Source of the DNA: Ignavibacteria bacterium UBA6688
GTDB taxonomy: Bacteria > Bacteroidota > Ignavibacteria > UBA10030
NCBI GenBank assembly: GCA_002454845.1
Contig: DKJQ01000146.1
Location: 1 to 9,556, forward strand
Direction of reading: 5' to 3'
DNA length: 9,556 nucleotides
The notes under the pieces are model-generated. The model saw only the letters and a program-made list of their open reading frames with translations, searched no databases and was not told the DNA's origin. A program made the position numbers and the translations under genes. Positions 1 through 6,573 of this stretch are shown piece by piece (position 1 is the stretch's first letter; every line of letters begins with the position of its first letter).

Positions 1-198
1 CCCTCGGAAGAAGGGGGGGGGTCGACATGATCACGGTTCCACCAGTAGATCGATGTTTTTCTAACAACATCTGGAATAGTGAACGACAAGTTATGTGCCA
101 TCCTTCAGCACTTCGACGACAAGGATTGGTGCCTTTTTCACCCGTCGCGCCCGGCAAACTGAGCGGCCAATTCCGGTTTACAATAAGTAGCAATCGAT

Positions 199-223
199 AT
201 TCGCGTGTTCTACGAATTTTTTT
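199..223 (+). terminator. Weak hairpin followed by a T-run (possible terminator or attenuator)
   Basis: ATTCG (199-203) and CGAAT (213-217) are perfectly complementary around a 9-nt loop, and the right arm runs straight into a run of seven T (217-223). This is the layout of an intrinsic terminator, but the stem is only 5 bp and AT-rich, so it would be weak. It could end a transcript from a gene left of the window, or act as an attenuator ahead of the strong ribosome binding site that follows immediately. Confidence 0.25.
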
Positions 224-225
224 GG

Positions 226-252
226 GGAGGAGACTTCATGCGAACGCGGTAA
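226..252 (+). other. Strong ribosome binding site with a four-codon open frame
   Basis: GGAGGAG at 226-232 is a near-perfect Shine-Dalgarno sequence. Measured from the GGAGG core (226-230), the gap to the ATG at 238 is 7 nt. The frame is ATG CGA ACG CGG TAA, giving Met-Arg-Thr-Arg. Such a good initiation site with almost no coding sequence suggests either a minimal leader peptide or the start of a gene destroyed by mutation. Reading past the TAA in the same frame gives 16 more codons with a plausible composition before another stop at about 301. Confidence 0.3.
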
Positions 253-290
253 AAGTCAACTGGCGAAACAATTGAGCACCGCAAGAAACG

Positions 291-374
291 ATGCCCCCCG
301 TAGACGAAGCCAGGCTCTTTGAAGAGCGCTTCATCACGCGCATGAAGGACTGTTTCCAACCTCGTCATGCATGA
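291..374 (+). CDS. Possible 27-residue open frame, unrecognised
   Basis: An ATG at 291 opens 27 codons ending in TGA at 372-374. The peptide begins MPPVDEARLFEER and continues with a mixed charged and hydrophobic composition that looks more protein-like than the surrounding frames. There is no good ribosome binding site before it (only an A-rich AAGAAACG). It lies in the frame +2 relative to the four-codon frame at 238. It could be a fragment of a decayed regulator or other gene that once began at 238, or chance. A hairpin at 306-332 lies inside it. I do not recognise a family. Confidence 0.15.
   Translation: MPPVDEARLFEERFITRMKDCFQPRHA
306..332. promoter_or_regulatory. Two-part inverted repeat (possible operator or RNA hairpin)
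   Basis: GCTCTT (314-319) and AAGAGC (322-327) form a perfect 6-bp inverted repeat separated by TG, giving a 14-bp palindrome. It is flanked by an outer complementary pair, GAAGC (306-310) and GCTTC (328-332), with a 3-nt bulge (CAG) on the left. As RNA this would be a stable bulged hairpin. As DNA, the 14-bp dyad is the size of a dimeric repressor site. No T-run follows, so it is not an intrinsic terminator. It lies about 400 bp before the channel gene. Confidence 0.35.
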
Positions 375-511
375 CCGCGCACGCTCCGCGTTATCGAGGT
401 TTGATTCCTTGAAGTAAGTATCATTCCTAATTCCGACTCCTGCTCTTGAAATCTTTCCAGGTTTGACAGGATCCTTCTCAGCATCAGGAACGTGGACAAA
501 ACGGTGTTCTT

Positions 512-538
512 CCCTGGAATAGACTCACGGTTCCGGGG
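512..538. repeat. Inverted repeat in the leader of the efflux operon
   Basis: CCCTGGAA (512-519) pairs with TTCCGGGG (531-538) over 8 positions, seven Watson-Crick and one T-G wobble when read as plus-strand RNA, with an 11-nt loop. No T-run follows, so it is not an intrinsic terminator. It could be an RNA structural element in a long 5' leader, or a single copy of a dispersed palindromic repeat. Copies elsewhere in the genome cannot be assessed from this window. Confidence 0.3.
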
Positions 539-700
539 GGGCACGCCTTTTGCAATCGTAGCGGTCGCCGTCGCCTGCGTTCTCGGAGCCGGAAATCGGG
601 GAGATGGTCCCTCTCTGGGATTGAAGAATGGCTGAACAGTCGGGGAACTGGCAGCAATGGCGAGGAGGCGGGGACACGGAATGCGTGACATGCGCCCCCG

Positions 701-854
701 AAGGAGTATTCAGATGAAATGGAGTCATACCCGTCATGAGACATCCCATGCGTGTCCTGCTGTTCCTGCTCACCCTCCTGCACGCGCCGATCGTCGCACA
801 GGAGCAGGTCACGTTGACGATCACGCAGGCCATCGACTTTGCCCTGACCCATAA
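701..854 (+). other. Ribosome binding site and 46-codon frame overlapping the channel gene start
   Basis: AAGGAG at 701-706 stands 7 nt before an ATG at 714, an ideal spacing. That ATG opens a 46-codon frame ending at 852-854, which overlaps the start of the TolC-family gene (736) in a different frame. The peptide has no family motif, and the overlap is dominated by the channel's clear signal peptide in the other frame. It could be a leader frame that tunes initiation of the channel gene, or an accidental start. The better Shine-Dalgarno sequence serves this frame and not the channel gene, which is why it is recorded. Confidence 0.2.
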
Positions 855-2145
855 CCCCGGCATCGCTCAATCAGATAAGGAACTTTCGAAGGCCCGGGCC
901 GGCGTCGGCGAGGCCTTCTCAATCCTCCTCCCTCACATCGAAGGATACGCAAGTCTCCAGCACATGTGGGAGATACAGACGAGCAGGATCCCGAACTTTC
1001 TCAAGCCGATGCTTGCTCCGTTGGGCCCCGCCTTGCCGGGGATTGACCAGATGCCGGATTTTGTCGATCTCGCTTTCGGCCTTGAGAATACGCTTCGGTA
1101 TGGGGCAACGCTGACCCAGCCCCTGTTCCTCGGCGGCGCCGGGCTCGCTGCGATCAACATCGCGCAGGCGACCCGCAATGCAGCCGAACAGAATTTCCAG
1201 GCCAGGAAGCAACAGCTCATTCTCGAAACGGCCCTCGCGTTCTATTCCTGCCTTCTCGCTGAAGAACTGCTCGCCGTGCAGGAGAACGCGCTCGTCCAAG
1301 CCAGGGCAAATCTCGACGTCGTAAACAAACGCTATCGGGTCGGGACGGCATCGCCGTTCGACAGGATGCGGGCAGAGGTTGAGGTGGCAAACCTGGAACC
1401 CGAAGTAATCACCGCGCGCAACAACCACAAGGTGGCCCTCACCCGGATGCGGAGAGTCCTCGGACTTGGAGACACTGCCGGGTTTGCTCCCGAGGGAGCT
1501 TTTCGATACGTCGAGGACACGTTCGATCAGACGGCCCTGCGGGACCTTCAGGAACTCGCCCTTGCGGGACGCCCCGAGATGAGCATGGTGGAGGAACAGA
1601 AGAAGATCTCTCAGGGCGGCGTGGCCGTGGCACGCAGCAACTTCCTTCCGAAGGTTGTTTTCCAGACGGACTATTCGTTTCTCGCGATGCGCAACGACCT
1701 TCGGTTTCAACCGGGAGATTTCAGTAAGGGTTTCAGTTCCGTTGTCAGCATGCAGGTTCCTCTCTTCTCCGGTTTCGCGTCGCTTCGCCAACACGAGAAA
1801 GCGCAACTGGACCTCCGCATGATAGTCGATGTCCGCAAGCAGCTTGCCGATGCCATCCTCGCGGAGGTCGAGGTTTCGTTCAACAAGTTTCGGGAGGGGC
1901 GGGAGAAGTATCACTCCGCGCGCCGGACCGTCGATCTCGCCACGGAGGCTTTGCGGCTGGCGAGCCTGCTGTACGAGGAGGGAGCGAACACGCAACTCGA
2001 TGTGCTCAACTCCCAGCTCTCGCTGACACGCGCCCGGTTGAATTACGCAAACATTCTCTTTGAGTATGAAGTGGCTCGGTACCAATTGCGGAAGGCCACC
2101 GGCAAACTGACGGGAGCCCTTGAGGGAAAGAGGGAGACTCCTTGA
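736..2145 (+). CDS. TolC-family outer-membrane efflux channel
   Basis: Outer-membrane exit channel of a tripartite RND pump; 469 residues, the usual length for the family. Residues 1-21 are a signal peptide with a hydrophobic core (VLLFLLTLL) and likely cleavage after IVA before QEQ. The two-fold OEP repeat is visible: the first half starts at residues 27-43 (LTITQAIDFALTHNPGI) and includes RYRVGTASPFDRMRAEVEVAN (199-219, typical coiled-coil hairpin). The second half starts near 275 (ALAGRPEM, then SNFLPKV) and includes VPLFSG (341-346) and LYEEGANTQLDVLNSQLSLT (412-431). There is no N-terminal lipobox, unlike the OprM branch. The start at 736 has GGAG at 721-724, a rather long 11-nt spacing; a second in-frame ATG at 748 would leave a slightly shorter signal peptide. 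It is the first gene of the operon, with the adaptor 98 nt downstream. Family assignment is firm; substrate is unknown. Confidence 0.95.
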   Translation: MRHPMRVLLFLLTLLHAPIVAQEQVTLTITQAIDFALTHNPGIAQSDKELSKARAGVGEAFSILLPHIEGYASLQHMWEIQTSRIPNFLKPMLAPLGPALPGIDQMPDFVDLAFGLENTLRYGATLTQPLFLGGAGLAAINIAQATRNAAEQNFQARKQQLILETALAFYSCLLAEELLAVQENALVQARANLDVVNKRYRVGTASPFDRMRAEVEVANLEPEVITARNNHKVALTRMRRVLGLGDTAGFAPEGAFRYVEDTFDQTALRDLQELALAGRPEMSMVEEQKKISQGGVAVARSNFLPKVVFQTDYSFLAMRNDLRFQPGDFSKGFSSVVSMQVPLFSGFASLRQHEKAQLDLRMIVDVRKQLADAILAEVEVSFNKFREGREKYHSARRTVDLATEALRLASLLYEEGANTQLDVLNSQLSLTRARLNYANILFEYEVARYQLRKATGKLTGALEGKRETP

Positions 2146-2158
2146 AAACAACTGCACG

Positions 2159-2235
2159 TTCCAAATACGAAATTCCAAACTCCAAACTTTGAACCTTAAA
2201 CTTTGAACTTCAGACTTTCGATGTTGAACTCGGAG
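2159..2235. repeat. Degenerate heptanucleotide tandem array between channel and adaptor genes
   Basis: The spacer can be read without gaps as eleven consecutive 7-nt units starting at 2159. The first units resemble TTCCAAA (2159-2165 and 2173-2179 exact; 2180-2186 CTCCAAA). From 2187 the form becomes CTTTGAA (2187-2193 and 2201-2207 exact), with variants between and after. The common pattern is a pyrimidine-rich start followed by AA at the end. The last unit (2229-2235, CTCGGAG) is degenerate and contains the GGAG used by the adaptor gene. The array starts 13 nt after the channel stop and fills almost the entire spacer, so it is transcribed in the operon mRNA. Its low GC contrasts sharply with the flanking genes. 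Short tandem heptanucleotide repeats are known from some bacteria, notably heterocystous cyanobacteria; whether these are related is not known. Confidence 0.8.
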
Positions 2236-2243
2236 AACACACC

Positions 2244-3383
2244 ATGAAGCGGTTTCGGTTGTTATCATTGATCTTCGCGGCGGCCGGACTTCTCGCCGCA
2301 GGCTGCACCGGGAAAGGCGACACCGAAAACGAGTCGGAGCCGAAGGTGCCGGTCGAGACCATGACCGCCTTCCTCGGCAGCATCGTCCAGTCGGTGAGCT
2401 ACAACGGAAGCATCCAGGCGGAGACCGAGGTGCAGGTCTTCTCGAAGATTGCCGACAGGATCCTGGCCATCAACGTCGACGAGGGGAGTCGCGTGGAACG
2501 CGGTGACCCAGTCGCCCGGATCCTCGCCACCTCGATCGAACAGGGAGTCCGACAGGCGGAGGCTGCCCTCGCGGCCGCCCGGGCGCAGGAGGCCAATGTC
2601 CGGATCGAATCCGACCGGGCGCAGAGGCTTCTAAACGAGAACGCGATGAGCCGGCAACAATTCGATGCCATCCAGACGCAGGTTGAGGCAGTAACAGCGC
2701 AGCGCGAACAGGCCGAGGCGATGGCAGCAACCGCGCGATCCTTGCGTGATGACGCCACCGTGACCGCCCCCATCGCTGGCATTGTCGCCAACCGCAACTA
2801 CGATCCCGGGGACGTTGCGAGTCCCGCCAAATCCCTCCTCTCCATCGTTCAGATGGCCCGGGTGAAGATCGTCCTGGATGTCACGGAGGCCGACCTCGGC
2901 ACTCTGCGCACCGGACAGGAAGCCATGGTGAAGGTCAGTGCATTTCCGGAGCGCGCATTCGGCGGAAGGATCTCGATGATTAGCCCTGTGCTCAACCCCC
3001 GGACCCGCATGGCCCGTGTGGAGGCGCTGATCGACAACCGCGATCGCTCTCTTAGGCCCGGGATGTTCGGGCGCGTCGAGTTGATCACAGGAAGGATCGA
3101 CAGTGTCTTCGTCATCCCGCGGTATGCGGTCATCGAGGCGACCTCGATGCAGTATGCCCAGGGGCAGGAACGTGTCGCGAAGGAGTACTTTGTCTACGTC
3201 GTGGAAGGAACACGGGCCGTCCAGCGGAAACTCGATCCCGTCTCCATCAACCACAGGGCGATTGCCGTGGCGAAGGGGATCGCGATCGGCGAGCGGATCG
3301 TCACGCTCGGCCACAACGCACTCCGGGACGGTGCGGCAGTGCTGGATGTGTCCTCGACACAGGAGAAAGGAGACAAGCCATGA
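2244..3383 (+). CDS. RND efflux periplasmic adaptor (HlyD/AcrA-type membrane fusion lipoprotein)
   Basis: Links the RND permease to the outer-membrane channel; 379 residues, typical for the family. A lipoprotein signal is present: hydrophobic core then LAAGC with the acylated Cys at 21; the next residue is Thr, not the Asp that marks inner-membrane retention in enterobacteria. Domains in order: first lipoyl half (about 55-97, with ILAINVDEGSRVERGDPV), a short alpha-helical hairpin rich in Ala, Gln and Arg (98-168), second lipoyl half (170-203, with TAPIAGIVANRNYDPGD), beta-barrel (205-285, ending LRPGMFGRVEL) and membrane-proximal domain (290-370). The ATG at 2244 is preceded by GGAG (2232-2235) with an 8-nt gap. 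The stop overlaps the permease start by 4 nt, so the two are probably translationally coupled. No metal-binding extensions of the CusB kind are seen, which favours a general or drug-type pump. Confidence 0.96.
   Translation: MKRFRLLSLIFAAAGLLAAGCTGKGDTENESEPKVPVETMTAFLGSIVQSVSYNGSIQAETEVQVFSKIADRILAINVDEGSRVERGDPVARILATSIEQGVRQAEAALAAARAQEANVRIESDRAQRLLNENAMSRQQFDAIQTQVEAVTAQREQAEAMAATARSLRDDATVTAPIAGIVANRNYDPGDVASPAKSLLSIVQMARVKIVLDVTEADLGTLRTGQEAMVKVSAFPERAFGGRISMISPVLNPRTRMARVEALIDNRDRSLRPGMFGRVELITGRIDSVFVIPRYAVIEATSMQYAQGQERVAKEYFVYVVEGTRAVQRKLDPVSINHRAIAVAKGIAIGERIVTLGHNALRDGAAVLDVSSTQEKGDKP
3366..3383 (+). promoter_or_regulatory. Ribosome binding site and ATGA stop-start overlap
   Basis: AAAGGAG (3366-3372) lies 7 nt before the permease ATG at 3380, inside the end of the adaptor gene. 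The adaptor stop TGA (3381-3383) overlaps the start ATG in the ATGA arrangement. This fixes the permease start and points to coupled translation of adaptor and permease. Confidence 0.85.
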
Positions 3384-6300
3384 AGATCACCCGGACCGCT
3401 ATTCGTCGGGGTGTCACCACCTCGATGATCTATCTCATCGCGGTTGGATTCGGTCTCTTCTCCCTCGCTCGGCTCAAGCTCGACCTGTACCCCAAGCTCG
3501 AGTTCCCGCTCATCGCCGTCATCTCCCAATACACCGGCGTCGGGCCGTACGACATCGAGACCGTTGTGACGCGTCCCATCGAGAAGACCGTCGCCTCCGT
3601 CAAAAACGTCACGAAGGTCTCCTCCCGCTCCCTCCAAGGCCTCTCACTGGTGATGCTGGAGTTCGATTGGGGTACGAACATGGACCAGGCGAAGGTGGAC
3701 GTGCGCGACAACCTCGACTTCGTCAGCGGGGTCCTTCCGCCGGATATGGATGACCCTCTCCTCTTCGCGTTCGATCCCTCCACTCAGCCGGTTCTCTACC
3801 TCGCGGTCCAGTCAGATGTCCACGGACAAGCGGAACTCAGACGCATCTCGGAACGTGACATCGAACCAAGGATGGAGCGAATCCCGGGTGTGGCGGCCGC
3901 GTTCACCATCGGAGGGATGCGGAGGGAGATCAAAGTCCTGGCCGACCCGGGACACCTGCACGCCCGCAAGGTCTCTATCGACCAAATCGCCGCTGCGCTC
4001 CGGAACAACAACACGCAACTCCCTTCGGGATGGATCGAGGATGAGCGGACAGAATTTACGCTGCAGACTGCCGGGGAATATGTGAGCATCCGGGAGATCG
4101 AGAACACGGTTGTGACAGACGGTGGTGGATCACCCATCCGCATCAAGGACGTGGCATCGGTCATCGACGGCTTTGCCGATCAGCGCCAGCGCGTCTGGAG
4201 CAACGGACGCCCCGCCGTGATGCTCATGGTCCAGAAACAATCCGATGCCAACACGGTGCAGGTCAGCCGCACCGTTGCCGAACGGATCAACGACATTGAA
4301 GCGCAGCTCCCGAAAGGAGTGCGGATTGTCACCTTTTATGATTCGGCGAGCTTCATCACGAAGTCCATTTCGAACCTGGGAAGCACCGCAGTCCAGGCCG
4401 TCCTGCTCACGTTTCTTGTCCTCCTCTTTTTCCTCCGGAGCGTGCGGAGCTCGGTCATCGTCGCCGTTTCAATTCCGATCTCGATGGTGGTCACTTTCGC
4501 CGTGATGGACCAGGCGGATCTGACTCTCAACATCATCTCCATGGCCGGGCTCGCCCTTGCGGTCGGGATGCTCGTCGACAATTCCATCGTCGTGCTGGAG
4601 AGTATCTTTCGCCACCGCGAAGCCGGGATGGAAATCCATGAGGCGGCCAATACCGGTTCGGTGGAGGTGGGGATGGCCATCACAGCTTCCACCCTGACAA
4701 CGCTCGCGGTCTTCATCCCGGTCCTGTTCGTTCCCGGATTGGCCGGACAACTGTTCCGGGAGATGGTCCTGACTATTTGTTTTTCGCTTGCCGTCTCGCT
4801 CCTCGTGGCGCTGACCCTAATCCCGTTCCTCACCTCTCGTTTCCTCGGCATGCGGGAGACCGCGAGCCGGGTGAAGTCTCTTCACCGACTCGGAGACCTG
4901 GTTTCCCGATGGACGGAGCAGCTTCAGTCGGTGTATGCGGTTGCCTTACGCTGGTCGCTGCAACGGCGCAGGGTTGTTCTCGCGGGCGTTACCGGACTGT
5001 TTGTTCTCTCCATCGTGATCCTTGCGAACCTGGGTGGCGAGTTCATGCCGCAAAACGACATGGGGTTCATCGCCATGGCTGTCGACCGAACCCCGGGAAC
5101 GAGCCTGGCGGCGATGGAGCAGAGCAACCGGGAGCTGAACGACATCCTGCTGGCAAACGTCCCGGAAGCAGAAATCGTGTTTACGAACTTCGGACAGGGG
5201 GAAGGGATCATGGCCATGTTCTCCTCGCAGGCATCGAGCGAAGGGGATATCACCCTGCGCCTTTCGAGCCGGACGCAACGGGACCGGAGTATTTTCGAGA
5301 TCCAGGACGACCTGCGCGAACGGTTCAAGGTCCTGCCGGATATCAGCGTCCGGTTTGAGGACCGGGGGGCGGAGGCGATGATGGGAACCGGGGGGGATAT
5401 CGTCGTGGAGATCTTTGGGCATGATCTCGGCCGGGCTGAAGCGCTTGCCGCAGAGGTGGTGAAGAACGTGTCATCGGTCGAGGGAGTCGCCCATGTCGAG
5501 TCGAGCATCCGTCAATCGCGGCCGGAACTGCGTATTACCCCCGATCGCCAACGCATTGCAGACCTGGGCCTGAGCACCAGCCAGGTCGGCCACGCTATCG
5601 GGTCGAGCATCCTCGGGACAGTCGCAACCCGGTACCGTGAGGGAGGGGATGAGTACGATGTGCGGGTGCAACTGCCGCAGGAAGCCCGGTTGACCAAGGA
5701 AGACATCGACAACGTGCTGATTCCGACCATGGATGGCGGGCAGATACCGTTGCGGGCGGTGGCGGAGGTGGAGTACGTGGCTGCCCCTCGGGAGATCACC
5801 CGGGAGGACCAGGAACGGATGGTGACAGTCGTGATCGACGTCTCGGGCCGCGACCTCAGCGGCGTGACGCGGGATGTCACGGAGGCTCTCACGAAGGTGA
5901 CGGTGCCAAACGATTTCCGGATGGAGATCGGTGGCGCGGCTGAAGAGCAACAGGAATCGTTCATGTATCTCGGCCTCGCGATGCTCGCTGCGATCCTCCT
6001 CACCTATATGGTGATGGCCTCGCAATTCGAATCGCTCCTCGATCCGTTTATCATCATCTTCATCATCCCCCTGTCGCTCATCGGTGTGGCGCTGGCGTTG
6101 TTCATCACGGGGACGAGTCTCAGCGTGATGGCGCTGGTGGGCATGGTGATGCTCGTGGGCATCGTTGTCAACAACGGCATCGTGCTGGTCGACTACATCA
6201 ACCAGGTGCGGGAGAAGGGAAAGGGGATGTTTGAGGCGATCGAGGAAGCGGGAGGCGTACGGATGCGGCCCGTGCTGATGACGGCCCTGACCACCATCCT

Positions 6301-6487
6301 CGCCATGACCCCGCTGGCCCTCGGGCTCGGAGAGAGCGGGGAGAACTGGGGACCCATGGCCCGCGCGGTGATGGGGGGATTAGCGGCGGAAACGGTCCTG
6401 ACTCTTATTGTTATCCCGATTATCTATTCGGTGGTGGAAGAAACGGTGGAGAAGATCCGGATCCGTTTCCGGAGAGCCGGTCAGTAG
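3380..6487 (+). CDS. RND efflux permease (AcrB/HAE1-like, proton-driven)
   Basis: Inner-membrane pump, 1035 residues, full length for the RND superfamily. Twelve membrane segments are visible: one near 13-30, five in 336-492, one near 531-549 and five in 862-1018. Two large periplasmic regions lie between (about 31-335 and 550-860), as in AcrB. In TM4 the relay motif is GMLVDNSIVVLES: Asp400 matches AcrB Asp407, but the next position is Asn401 instead of Asp408. In TM10, GIVVNNGIVLVDYIN has Asn931 where AcrB has Lys940. TM11 RMRPVLMT keeps Arg961 and Thr968 matching Arg971 and Thr978. This VDN/VNN pattern occurs in many RND permeases outside the classic AcrB group, to my knowledge. The methionine clusters and charged triad of heavy-metal CusA pumps are not evident. 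Last gene of the operon. Substrate unknown; multidrug or lipid-like compounds are the usual guess. Confidence 0.98.
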   Translation: MKITRTAIRRGVTTSMIYLIAVGFGLFSLARLKLDLYPKLEFPLIAVISQYTGVGPYDIETVVTRPIEKTVASVKNVTKVSSRSLQGLSLVMLEFDWGTNMDQAKVDVRDNLDFVSGVLPPDMDDPLLFAFDPSTQPVLYLAVQSDVHGQAELRRISERDIEPRMERIPGVAAAFTIGGMRREIKVLADPGHLHARKVSIDQIAAALRNNNTQLPSGWIEDERTEFTLQTAGEYVSIREIENTVVTDGGGSPIRIKDVASVIDGFADQRQRVWSNGRPAVMLMVQKQSDANTVQVSRTVAERINDIEAQLPKGVRIVTFYDSASFITKSISNLGSTAVQAVLLTFLVLLFFLRSVRSSVIVAVSIPISMVVTFAVMDQADLTLNIISMAGLALAVGMLVDNSIVVLESIFRHREAGMEIHEAANTGSVEVGMAITASTLTTLAVFIPVLFVPGLAGQLFREMVLTICFSLAVSLLVALTLIPFLTSRFLGMRETASRVKSLHRLGDLVSRWTEQLQSVYAVALRWSLQRRRVVLAGVTGLFVLSIVILANLGGEFMPQNDMGFIAMAVDRTPGTSLAAMEQSNRELNDILLANVPEAEIVFTNFGQGEGIMAMFSSQASSEGDITLRLSSRTQRDRSIFEIQDDLRERFKVLPDISVRFEDRGAEAMMGTGGDIVVEIFGHDLGRAEALAAEVVKNVSSVEGVAHVESSIRQSRPELRITPDRQRIADLGLSTSQVGHAIGSSILGTVATRYREGGDEYDVRVQLPQEARLTKEDIDNVLIPTMDGGQIPLRAVAEVEYVAAPREITREDQERMVTVVIDVSGRDLSGVTRDVTEALTKVTVPNDFRMEIGGAAEEQQESFMYLGLAMLAAILLTYMVMASQFESLLDPFIIIFIIPLSLIGVALALFITGTSLSVMALVGMVMLVGIVVNNGIVLVDYINQVREKGKGMFEAIEEAGGVRMRPVLMTALTTILAMTPLALGLGESGENWGPMARAVMGGLAAETVLTLIVIPIIYSVVEETVEKIRIRFRRAGQ

Positions 6488-6510
6488 TGGAATTAAAAGT
6501 CCATCAGAAA

Positions 6511-6532
6511 CAAGAACCCCCCCAGGAGGGGG
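6511..6532 (-). terminator. Likely intrinsic terminator for the minus-strand gene
   Basis: Read on the minus strand, CCCCC (complement of 6528-6532) and GGGGG, extendable to seven G (complement of 6517-6523), form a short GC stem around a TCCT loop. TTCTTG follows, with further T-rich sequence beyond, so the T-rich tail is on the minus side. On the plus strand no T-run follows the hairpin, so it is a poor terminator for the efflux operon. It lies about 40 nt beyond the stop codon of the secreted repeat protein. Confidence 0.45.
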
Positions 6533-6573
6533 CGTCGATGCGCGTCAACGATACAAAGGGGAGAGCGTCGATA

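Larger units (their letters stand above)
1..735. other. Gene-poor region upstream of the efflux operon
   Basis: I find no recognisable protein gene in these 735 bases. Open frames exist on both strands (for example 27-275 plus, and 365-691 and 484-870 minus), but their translations lack any family motif, are rich in Arg, Pro and Ser, and have no convincing ribosome binding sites. The first 290 bases look poorer in GC than the operon. The stretch contains a hairpin with a T-run (199-223), a strong Shine-Dalgarno sequence before a four-codon frame (226-252), two imperfect hairpins (306-332 and 512-538) and a ribosome binding site at 701-706. It probably carries the promoter and leader of the efflux operon and may hold a decayed gene. 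I could not identify convincing -35/-10 or Bacteroidota-type promoter elements. Confidence 0.5.

Noticed and set aside
27..275. 82-codon plus-strand open frame at the left edge
   Set aside because: No ribosome binding site beyond a G-run, no recognisable motif, erratic composition, and its end overlaps the strong start site at 238 in another frame.
365..870. Overlapping minus-strand open frames of 108, 112 and 128 codons upstream of the pump
   Set aside because: They overlap each other in different frames, two of them run into the channel gene's signal peptide region, and none has a recognisable domain or start signal.
2146..2243. CRISPR-like or phage attachment repeat in the channel-adaptor spacer
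   Set aside because: Units are 7 nt, contiguous and degenerate, with no spacers and no integrase or Cas gene nearby; a heptanucleotide tandem array explains it better.
919..2268. 449-codon open frame on the minus strand across the channel gene
   Set aside because: It is antisense to a gene with unmistakable TolC-family motifs. Its own translation shows no family features, and long antisense frames are expected in GC-rich genes.
3380..6487. Heavy-metal (CusA/CzcA type) identity for the permease
   Set aside because: The expected metal-binding methionines and the charged TM4 signature of that group are not visible; the VDN/VNN motifs fit drug-type RND permeases better.
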